A DNA stretch of 64,000 nt from Methylohalobius sp964654415 (GTDB lineage: Bacteria; Pseudomonadota; Gammaproteobacteria; Methylococcales; Methylothermaceae). The notes under the pieces are model-generated. The model saw only the letters and a list, made by a program, of their open reading frames with translations, searched no databases and was not told the origin of the DNA. How positions within the stretch are numbered: position 1 is the first letter of the stretch; every line of letters starts with the position of its first letter. The DNA lies in contig CAZZIP010000005.1 of NCBI GenBank assembly GCA_964654415.1, positions 95,061 through 159,060 on the forward strand, given 5' to 3'. Shown one piece after another: positions 1 through 6,286 of this stretch. A program made the position numbers and the translations under genes.

Positions 1-403
1 TCGCTGCCTCGAGTACCGCGAATTGGGCGCGATTGAAGCCCAAAAACGGGGCGTGGTTGACCTGGTGCACGGGGCGGCAAAACAGCTTAGGACGGATTGG
101 ATCGTCTTCGACGTGGACGAGTTTCAGTTCGGTGTGCGAGAGGGCATCGCGCAGCCTGGGGCAAGCAATGCGTTCGGCCAGCGCCAATGGCCATTCCAGG
201 CGCCCGGTCAGGCAGCCGGCGAAGATGCGCACATCGTCGGTAGCGTTCATCACGGCCACGCCGGTGGCCAGGAGATTGTCCAGCGTTTGGGAAGGGCGGA
301 AAGGCAGGATCGCCCATCCCTCCCGCCAAGTGTGCACGCCCATCGGGGCAATATGGGGCTTACCCGCCTTGTCTTGGGTGGTCACGATGGTTTCTAGGAT
401 CAT
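1..403 (-). CDS. DUF447 family protein, partial (C-terminus beyond left edge)
   Basis: An open frame on the minus strand starts with ATG at 403 and has no stop before base 1, so about 134 N-terminal residues are visible. The protein begins MILETIVTTQD, followed by HIAPMGVH and the segment TLDNLLATGVAVMNATDD. This is the flavin-reductase-like split-barrel start of DUF447 proteins, which accompany tetrahydromethanopterin genes in methylotrophs and archaea. Its start overlaps the stop of the upstream DUF6513 gene by 4 bases (ATGA), so the two are probably translationally coupled. The biochemical role is not established; a part in methanopterin biosynthesis or C1 transfer is inferred from family distribution and neighbour. 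The family call is fairly firm; the function is open. Confidence 0.75.
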   Translation of the reverse strand, partial: MILETIVTTQDKAGKPHIAPMGVHTWREGWAILPFRPSQTLDNLLATGVAVMNATDDVRIFAGCLTGRLEWPLALAERIACPRLRDALSHTELKLVHVEDDPIRPKLFCRPVHQVNHAPFLGFNRAQFAVLEAA

Positions 404-1809
404 TCGGAAGGCTTTTTCTGCAAGGTCGTCCCGGCAGGTTTGTATGCGTGGAGGTTGGTCTCGGTTTGGACCGGTTCTGCGGCGCAGCCCCATTCCAAGG
501 GTTCGTCCTGTTCATAGCGCTTGCCCAGTTGCCAGGCGATCTGGGCCTTGGTGAGCTCGGCGCCCAGATAAAAAGCGTGCCCGCCGTCGCGTTCTACCCC
601 CAAATGCGGGAACAATTCGAATGGGTCGCGAGCTGAGTGAAGACCGTCGCGGTTGAAGATATGGATGCCTTCTTCGGTAACTTGGATGCGAAAGCTGGGA
701 TCCCGGATCATGCTTTGCAGCTCTTTAACTTCCTCCAAATTATACGCCAACGGCTTAGGCTCGTGCAGGCTCATCAGGCCAGGATGGATGTGTTTGGGCA
801 AAGTATGGTGCTCGCGCGCATAAAAGAGAATGCGCCTGGCCAAGTCGGCCTCGGGCACGGCGCGCCGACAGTGGCCGCTGACCTGGGTGGTCAAGATATT
901 GTGGACGTGAAGCTCCGAGCAGATTCCCAGCAGCATAGCGTTGATGCCTGCGGTGTCGGCGTGGGTAAGTTCAGTGAGGTTGCCTACCCCCATCAGCATC
1001 TCGGCTTCGGGGTAGCGCCTTCGGGTTTCGTAGTAGCGCACGATCGAGGCGGTAAAGCCGAAGTGGATGGGTTCTAGGATCGGGTCGAGGATAAAGGGTC
1101 GGTTTTGGCGCTCCAGGATTGCCACCGCCGCATCTAGGGTCTCCAGATCCGTAGGGGGTTGGGGAATGAGGATGGGGCAGCTTTCCACTTCTTCGGCGAT
1201 CCATAAGGTGTCTAGGTGTAAGCTTAAAAGATAATCGGCTCCTGCCCGCCCGCCGCGTAACAGGTCCTCTGGGTTTAACGAATCCACGCTGACCAGATAC
1301 CCTTGGGCTTTGAGAGCCTGGATCGCTTCTTCCAAGTGCGGAAATTCGGTATTCGGCAGAAATCCCAAGTCGATCACGTCCGCTCCATGGCGCCGGTACC
1401 AGTCGGCCTGGCTGATGATTTGCGCTACGCTCAGCTTGGACGCGTCGGTGATTTCGGCAAAAATGCGGATGTCGTAGCCGGAGAGGTCAGGTTTTTGGGT
1501 TTTTTGTCCAAAAAACGCCGGCAAGTCTTTGATCTCGTTAGGGCCGCGTTCGACCGAAAGGCCAAGCTCGTGCGACAGGGCTTCCAGATCCCCGGTGCAG
1601 CGACCAGGGACCAAAATCCTGGTGGCGCCAAAGGTATCCTTGAGCCTGCGGCGGATCATGTCGGCGGTCATCAGCGCAGCCACCGTCAGCCCCAGTTGGT
1701 GGACGGTGTAGTCAAAATCCGGCTGCATGGCCGCAAGCGTTTGACGAAGCTGCTTTTCTGCCAGCTTGCCGGTGAGAAACAGGATATGCTCGCGCTTGTT
1801 GTCAGACAT
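400..1809 (-). CDS. DUF6513 / dihydropteroate synthase-related protein
   Basis: This 469-residue protein has an N-terminal part of about 130 residues, then a TIM-barrel region resembling pterin-binding dihydropteroate synthase. Visible segments include GADVIDLGFLPN, VSVDSLNPEDL, FILDPILEP and LMGVGNLTELTHAD. It matches the dihydropteroate-synthase-related family known from methanogens and from the H4MPT gene clusters of methylotrophic bacteria. The canonical FolP lies divergently next door, so this protein is not needed for folate and more likely handles a pterin precursor or product of methanopterin synthesis. No catalytic step can be assigned from sequence. It is the first gene of an operon with the DUF447 gene (4-base overlap). 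Confidence 0.82.
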   Translation of the reverse strand: MSDNKREHILFLTGKLAEKQLRQTLAAMQPDFDYTVHQLGLTVAALMTADMIRRRLKDTFGATRILVPGRCTGDLEALSHELGLSVERGPNEIKDLPAFFGQKTQKPDLSGYDIRIFAEITDASKLSVAQIISQADWYRRHGADVIDLGFLPNTEFPHLEEAIQALKAQGYLVSVDSLNPEDLLRGGRAGADYLLSLHLDTLWIAEEVESCPILIPQPPTDLETLDAAVAILERQNRPFILDPILEPIHFGFTASIVRYYETRRRYPEAEMLMGVGNLTELTHADTAGINAMLLGICSELHVHNILTTQVSGHCRRAVPEADLARRILFYAREHHTLPKHIHPGLMSLHEPKPLAYNLEEVKELQSMIRDPSFRIQVTEEGIHIFNRDGLHSARDPFELFPHLGVERDGGHAFYLGAELTKAQIAWQLGKRYEQDEPLEWGCAAEPVQTETNLHAYKPAGTTLQKKPSE

Positions 1810-1878
1810 GGGCGGAAGGCGTGGCCAGGTGCGGATATGCTACCATTGGTCAAGTCGTAATTAGACGAATTTCGAGCC
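1810..1878. promoter_or_regulatory. Divergent promoter region between DUF6513 gene and folP
   Basis: The 69 bases between the two divergent start codons must hold both promoters. A plausible plus-strand -10 (TATGCT) lies at about 1836-1841. No convincing -35 or operator can be picked out by eye. Confidence 0.3.
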
Positions 1879-2715
1879 ATGCGTTTCCTGGAGCGGCTTA
1901 ACCAAGACAAGCCCATGCTCATGGGCATCCTCAACGTCACCCCGGACAGCTTTTCCGACGGCGGAAGGTATCTGGAGGTGTCCGCTGCGCTGGCCCAGGG
2001 GCTCAAGCTAGCCGAGGAGGGGGCAGAGATCATCGACGTGGGAGGGGAATCGACCCGTCCCGGGGCAGAGTCTGTGGCGGCAGAAGAACAAATCCGACGC
2101 GTAACCCCGGTGATCGAGGCGCTTGCCGCCGCCCTTCCTGAGGGTCGCTTCATCAGCATCGACACTACTTTGGCAAAAGTCGCCGAGGCCGCCGTTCAGG
2201 CAGGCGCCACGCTCATCAACGACGTCTCGGCTGGGCGCGACGACCCACAAATGTTTCAGCTCGCGGCTAGGTATCGGCTACCGATCGTGCTCATGCACAT
2301 GCAGGGCACCCCCAAAACCATGCAGGACAGTCCCGCTTACCAAAACGTCGTATCCGAAGTCCTCCAGTTTTTGCAGGCGCGGGCCGAGGCAGCGCAGCGA
2401 GCAGGGGTGGCTCAGGAGCAGATCCTCATCGATCCAGGGATCGGTTTCGGCAAACGCAAGAGCGACAATCTAAAACTATTGGCGCATATTGACCGATTTG
2501 TCGCTACTGGCTGGCCGGTGCTTTTAGGGACCAGCCGCAAGCGCTTCATGGGGCAGGTATTGGAAGTGACCGATCCGACCGAATTGATCTCAGCGACTGT
2601 GGCCACTACAGCGTTAGGGGTGATGGCAGGGGTGAAAGTGTTTCGCGTCCACGACGTGAGAGAAAACCGCCAGGCGCTGGAGGTGGCCTGGGCGATCCGA
2701 AAGGAACGTTATTGA
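1879..2715 (+). CDS. folP: Dihydropteroate synthase FolP
   Basis: This 278-residue enzyme condenses hydroxymethyl-dihydropterin pyrophosphate with p-aminobenzoate in cytosolic folate synthesis. The family signatures are clear: MGILNVTPDSFSDGG near the N-terminus (first DHPS signature), DVGGESTRPGA (second), SIDTT, INDVSAG, and GTSRKRF near residue 220, whose Lys and Arg bind the pterin. Length is normal for FolP. It is divergent from the DHPS-related DUF6513 gene, which puts two members of the pterin-binding superfamily back to back. A small hairpin follows the stop codon. Confidence 0.96.
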   Translation: MRFLERLNQDKPMLMGILNVTPDSFSDGGRYLEVSAALAQGLKLAEEGAEIIDVGGESTRPGAESVAAEEQIRRVTPVIEALAAALPEGRFISIDTTLAKVAEAAVQAGATLINDVSAGRDDPQMFQLAARYRLPIVLMHMQGTPKTMQDSPAYQNVVSEVLQFLQARAEAAQRAGVAQEQILIDPGIGFGKRKSDNLKLLAHIDRFVATGWPVLLGTSRKRFMGQVLEVTDPTELISATVATTALGVMAGVKVFRVHDVRENRQALEVAWAIRKERY

Positions 2716-2734
2716 TCCGCAACGGATGGTTTTT
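2715..2734 (+). terminator. Weak intrinsic terminator after folP
   Basis: ATCCG, loop CAA, CGGAT, then GG and five T residues follow at once after the folP stop. The stem is only 5 bp, so termination would be inefficient. Confidence 0.35.
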
Positions 2735-2848
2735 ACCCCCGGATGCGGCGGGACAAGGGTAAAGCGGCTTTGTTTCCCAATCAATAATACTTGCGTTATT
2801 CCCTAGCTTGATGATAGGTTTTTGCCGGGCAAGAAGAGGAGGCAAATT

Positions 2849-3229
2849 ATGGGCTGGCGCAGGCGTGGACCGGAAGAAACCTATAGCGAGGAAGAAATCG
2901 TGGCGCGGCTTAAAGAAGAACTGCCGCACTGGTATTACGAAAACGGCTGGATCCGGCGCAAGTACAGAACCTCTGGCTGGAAGGGGACGCTGATGGTGGT
3001 CAACGCCATCGGCCATCTGGCCGAGGCGGCCTTTCATCATCCGGATCTGACTGTCTCCTATGCGTTTGTGATCGTCAAACTCGTAACCCACTCGGCCAAA
3101 GGAATCACCGACAAGGATTTTGAACTGGCCAAAAAGATCGAAGAGGTTATTATGTGGCGTCCGGGAGAAGGCAGCGCTTTACAAGGCACCCCGGACGACC
3201 CGCGGTTTAAGTACATCAAGTACGATTAA
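2849..3229 (+). CDS. Pterin-4a-carbinolamine dehydratase family protein
   Basis: The ATG at 2849 is preceded by a strong AGAGGAGG ribosome binding site, which favours it over an in-frame start 27 bases upstream; this gives 126 residues. The core carries the PCD signature EAAFHHPDL, then an aromatic Tyr, THSAKG and a downstream Asp, matching the family pattern of the HHP site. The family dehydrates 4a-hydroxy-tetrahydropterins and also serves as a pterin-binding accessory protein. A charged N-terminal extension and a C-terminal tail (FKYIKYD) go slightly beyond the usual 100-residue core. No aromatic amino acid hydroxylase is nearby; with folP, folE and a Fae-like gene as neighbours, a role in pterin cofactor metabolism is more likely than phenylalanine hydroxylation. 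Confidence 0.85.
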   Translation: MGWRRRGPEETYSEEEIVARLKEELPHWYYENGWIRRKYRTSGWKGTLMVVNAIGHLAEAAFHHPDLTVSYAFVIVKLVTHSAKGITDKDFELAKKIEEVIMWRPGEGSALQGTPDDPRFKYIKYD

Positions 3230-3774
3230 GGCTTAAGCTGCAGGCAGTTGCCAAGGAGCCGGTCCTGGTTTTCCAGCAGCCAGTCGATGTCGGGCTGGTG
3301 GTGCATGGCCTGGTGGATGGCCTGGGCAGTGGCCTTGCGGTGGATGGCAAACAGCGCCTGGTGATCGCATTGGTAGTCCTCCCGGCCCACCATCGGATTC
3401 AGCCACACCGAGACGATGATGCCTAGCTCATTGATCTTCTCCTTGGGAATGTCGCCGGCTCGCACCGCATCCAGAACGCCATGGGCGACCGCCGCCTGGA
3501 CGGTGCCCAGCAGGATGTTGGTGTAGCGTTTAGCCGGCGTGCCTTTCACGCGCACCTTGCTGACCATCAGGGTCAAAGGGCGCAGCTGAATGCTGTGGTC
3601 GAGGACGACAAACACCCGGCTGGGTCCTGCTACCTGGGCGCTGCTTAAGATCGCGAGCGCCGTCCCTACCGGACCGTCTAGTTCGCCGATGATTACCTCG
3701 GGCTCGGCAGCGGTGCCTGGAGGGCCACCTGCCAGCAGGGTTTGGCCGCTTCTGAAAGCGATGCGTTCTGCCAT
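3226..3774 (-). CDS. Formaldehyde-activating enzyme (Fae) family protein lacking the catalytic His
   Basis: The 182-residue protein aligns with Fae: the N-terminal EVIIGELDGPVGTA corresponds to Fae's DLIIGPxGSPxETA, then LRPLTLMVSKVRVKG corresponds to KPxTxMFNKVTIKG, and the helical tail AIHRKATAQAIHQAM to YEATKLSIQRA. Fae accelerates the condensation of formaldehyde with tetrahydromethanopterin. In characterised Fae the residue before the DLIIG segment is His17, the catalytic acid/base; here the equivalent position is Glu (about residue 24). Divergence elsewhere is also high, so this is a Fae2/Fae3-type paralogue rather than the main enzyme. It may bind a different pterin or act in sensing. 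It converges on the PCD gene, the two stop codons overlapping by 4 bases. Confidence 0.8.
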   Translation of the reverse strand: MAERIAFRSGQTLLAGGPPGTAAEPEVIIGELDGPVGTALAILSSAQVAGPSRVFVVLDHSIQLRPLTLMVSKVRVKGTPAKRYTNILLGTVQAAVAHGVLDAVRAGDIPKEKINELGIIVSVWLNPMVGREDYQCDHQALFAIHRKATAQAIHQAMHHQPDIDWLLENQDRLLGNCLQLKP

Positions 3775-3851
3775 TTGTTGGCCTGACGGATGGTAAAGTT
3801 ATAAAACTAAGTATACTAGTGAGAATTATCTACTTTTTTAAAGGCACGACG

Positions 3852-4406
3852 GTGAAACTGGAGGAAATTTTTGCTGAACTGATTGCCGCTATCGGTGAAG
3901 ACCCGAACCGGGAGGGGCTGGTAGATACCCCCAAACGCGCCGCGGCAGCTTTCCGCTACCTTACCAGCGGCTACCACCAGTCGCTGGAGGCCGTTTTAAA
4001 CAACGCCATTTTCGAGGCCGATACCGAAGACATGGTGATCGTGCGCAATATCGAGTTGTACTCCTTGTGCGAACACCATCTTTTGCCGTTTATAGGCAAG
4101 TGCCACATCGGCTATCTTCCCTCAGGCAAGGTGATCGGCTTGTCTAAAACTGCCAGGATCGTCGAGATGTACGCGAGAAGGCTGCAGATTCAGGAGCGGC
4201 TGACCAAACAGATCGCCGACACTATCCAGACCGCGATCAAGCCGCGCGGCGTGGCGGTGGTGATTGAGGCCAAGCACTTATGCATGATGATGCGGGGGGT
4301 GGAGAAACAAAACTCGGTGATGACCACTTCGGCTATGCTGGGTCTGTTCCGCGAGCGCATCAACACCCGCGCGGAATTTTTGAGTCTGATCGGCCATCCG
4401 GTCTAA
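3852..4406 (+). CDS. folE: GTP cyclohydrolase I
   Basis: FolE opens the GTP ring to dihydroneopterin triphosphate, the entry to folate and other pterins. The zinc and active-site motifs are present: SLCEHHLLPF (Cys, His, His), GLSKTARIVEMYARRLQIQERLT, and AKHLCMMMRG with the second zinc Cys. Two GTG starts are possible. The one at 3852 is preceded by AAAGG and gives a 184-residue protein starting with KLEEIFAEL, the normal N-terminal helix; the one at 3819 would add 11 hydrophobic residues. It begins a plus-strand group with hemH, with a 4-base gap between genes. Confidence 0.95.
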   Translation: MKLEEIFAELIAAIGEDPNREGLVDTPKRAAAAFRYLTSGYHQSLEAVLNNAIFEADTEDMVIVRNIELYSLCEHHLLPFIGKCHIGYLPSGKVIGLSKTARIVEMYARRLQIQERLTKQIADTIQTAIKPRGVAVVIEAKHLCMMMRGVEKQNSVMTTSAMLGLFRERINTRAEFLSLIGHPV

Positions 4407-4410
4407 AGCC

Positions 4411-5400
4411 GTGACGTTGGGCGTTTTACTGGTCAATCTGGGAACTCCTAAGGCGCCAACGCCAAAGGCGGTTCGCCGTTATCTGCGTGAGTTTTTGGGG
4501 GACAAACGGGTAGTTGCGCTGCCGCGGGTTTTGTGGTTGCCGCTGCTTTACGCGCTGGTTTCCAGCGTTCGCGCCCGCCGGGTGGCTAAGTTATATCAGT
4601 CTATCTGGTTGGAAGAAGGCTCGCCGCTTTTGGTGTATACCCAGCGGTTGGCCCGAAAGCTAAGCGCGCAAGGGTGGCAAGTGGCAGTCGCCATGCGCTA
4701 CGGCGAGCCGGACTTGGCGACTGGCCTTGAGGCATTGCGAGCGCAGGGGGCAAAGCAGATATTTGTTCTGCCGCTTTATCCCCAGTATTCAAAGACCACC
4801 ACGGCTGCGGTGTTCGAACGGATCAGCCAAGTGCTCTCTACCTGGCCGTATCTGCCGGATTGTTACTTTTTGAACGATTATCACGCCGAGCCGGCCTACA
4901 TCGAGGCGGTCGCAGGGCGGATCGACGCCTTCTGGCGCGAGCACGGACGCCCAGACCAGTTGCTTATATCCTTTCACGGCCTGCCTGAGAAAAGCCGCGC
5001 GCAGGGCGATCCTTACTACGAGCAATGCTTGACTTCGGCTTGTCTGATAGCCGAGGCTCTGGAACTGGCTTCTGCGAATTGGCAGGTGGTGTTCCAATCG
5101 CGTTTCGGGACAGCAGAGTGGCTTAAGCCTTACTGCGCAGAGGTCTTGCAGTCCCTGCCGAAACAGGGCATCCGGAGAGTGGATGTCGTATGTCCGGGAT
5201 TTGCAATAGATTGTCTGGAAACCCTAGAAGAGATCGCTGTGACCAATCGCAAGCTGTTCTTGAACGCTGGTGGAGAGCAGTACCGTTACATCCCGGCGCT
5301 CAACGACAGCGATGAACAGGTGGCGATGCTGACAGAGCTGATCTTAAGCCGGCTTCAGATCCCGCAGGTAGATAGAAAACGTAGAGCCAAGAGCGTTTGA
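4411..5400 (+). CDS. hemH: Ferrochelatase
   Basis: This 329-residue enzyme, with a GTG start, inserts ferrous iron into protoporphyrin IX to make protoheme. Diagnostic features are LLVNLGTPKAPTPKAVRRYL at the N-terminus, MRYGEPDL, LPLYPQYSKTTT, SFHGLPEKS with the metal-binding His, and CPGFAIDCLETLEEI with the conserved Glu. Length is normal. It sits 4 bases after folE and overlaps the next lipoprotein-like gene, so the three probably share a transcript. Confidence 0.96.
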   Translation: MTLGVLLVNLGTPKAPTPKAVRRYLREFLGDKRVVALPRVLWLPLLYALVSSVRARRVAKLYQSIWLEEGSPLLVYTQRLARKLSAQGWQVAVAMRYGEPDLATGLEALRAQGAKQIFVLPLYPQYSKTTTAAVFERISQVLSTWPYLPDCYFLNDYHAEPAYIEAVAGRIDAFWREHGRPDQLLISFHGLPEKSRAQGDPYYEQCLTSACLIAEALELASANWQVVFQSRFGTAEWLKPYCAEVLQSLPKQGIRRVDVVCPGFAIDCLETLEEIAVTNRKLFLNAGGEQYRYIPALNDSDEQVAMLTELILSRLQIPQVDRKRRAKSV

Positions 5401-6050
5401 TTCCAAGTTTCACTGTCCTTTTGCTGGTGGCGTTATGTGCTGCATGCGCAGGGCCAGAGCCGTTGCCGGTGGTTCAGGATAGCCCCGGCCATGCAGTTTA
5501 TGTGGTCAGTCACGGCAAACACGCTGGATTGGTGATCAAGCGCGCCGACATTCCGGCGAACATGGTGCCGGAGAAAGCCGACTTTCCATATGCAGATTAC
5601 CTGGAAATCGGCTGGGGTGAAATCGACTATTATCCGGCCGAAGCCCCAGGTCTTTGGTTGACGCTGAAAGCTGCCTTGTGGCCTACCGCCAGCGTTCTCC
5701 ACGTAGTCGGCATCCACGGCGCGCCGGCCTCTGCTTTCGCCGGCCTCGAGATGGTGCGCCTGGACCTCGACCGGCGCGCTTGGCTAAAGCTGATTCGGTA
5801 CATTCACGCGAGCTTTGCCCGAGGCAGCGCGCACAAAGCCAAGCCGTTGCAGCGGGGTCTTTACGGAGACAGTTGGTTCTACCCGGCGATGGGGAAGTTT
5901 CATCTATTCAACACTTGTAACGATTGGATTGCCGAAGGGCTGGAATTTGCCGGTTTGCAATTGGGGGGGATTGACCCATTCACTTCCGGTCAGTTGATGA
6001 CTAGGTTAAAACGCCTTGGGGCAGTGGAAGCCGGGGCCGGACTGGATTGA
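5397..6050 (+). CDS. DUF2459 (TIGR02117) family protein, probably exported
   Basis: A TTG start at 5397 overlaps the hemH stop by 4 bases. The 217-residue product begins with a hydrophobic signal segment ending in LVALCAACAGPEP; the Cys suggests a lipoprotein, but the -3 position is atypical so this is tentative. The mature part has the DUF2459 motifs HGKHAGLVI, LEIGWGE.DYY and FNTCNDW. His in HGKH and Cys/Asn in TCNDW are spaced like a papain-like (NlpC/P60-type) hydrolase, but no activity is known for the family. The function of the family is unknown. Confidence 0.78.
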   Translation: MIPSFTVLLLVALCAACAGPEPLPVVQDSPGHAVYVVSHGKHAGLVIKRADIPANMVPEKADFPYADYLEIGWGEIDYYPAEAPGLWLTLKAALWPTASVLHVVGIHGAPASAFAGLEMVRLDLDRRAWLKLIRYIHASFARGSAHKAKPLQRGLYGDSWFYPAMGKFHLFNTCNDWIAEGLEFAGLQLGGIDPFTSGQLMTRLKRLGAVEAGAGLD

Positions 6051-6076
6051 TAGAGTAATCTGAAGCGAAGATAGCT

Positions 6077-6262
6077 ATGCAGCGTTACGATCGCGACTGT
6101 GCCCTGTGCCGGGTGATGCGGGCGATGGCGTTCAGCGGCTTGGGAGCGGCTGTCGGTGGCTATGGAGCCTTGCTGCTCGGCGCTTCCAAGCAGACGGCGT
6201 TGATAGCGGCGGTGGTGGGGGCTTCGATCATGGTGTTGAGGCTGGCGACCGGCGCCAAGTAG
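6077..6262 (+). CDS. Small membrane protein with an N-terminal CxxC
   Basis: This 61-residue frame has the cytoplasmic-looking start MQRYDRDCALCRVMR and then a glycine- and alanine-rich hydrophobic stretch long enough for two short membrane helices. No family is recognised. The ribosome binding site is weak. Support comes from the composition and from the stop codon lying exactly at a palindromic terminator shared with mrcB. Confidence 0.5.
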   Translation: MQRYDRDCALCRVMRAMAFSGLGAAVGGYGALLLGASKQTALIAAVVGASIMVLRLATGAK

Positions 6263-6286
6263 GGGCACAGCGCACTGTGCCCCTAC
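6259..6286. terminator. Perfect 12-bp palindrome, bidirectional terminator containing both stop codons
   Basis: GTAGGGGCACAG (6259-6270), loop CGCA, CTGTGCCCCTAC (6275-6286). The TAG of the small membrane protein (6260-6262) and the TAG of mrcB on the other strand (6283-6285) are both inside the stem arms. There is no T tract, so it may also act by stabilising the 3' ends. Confidence 0.6.
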
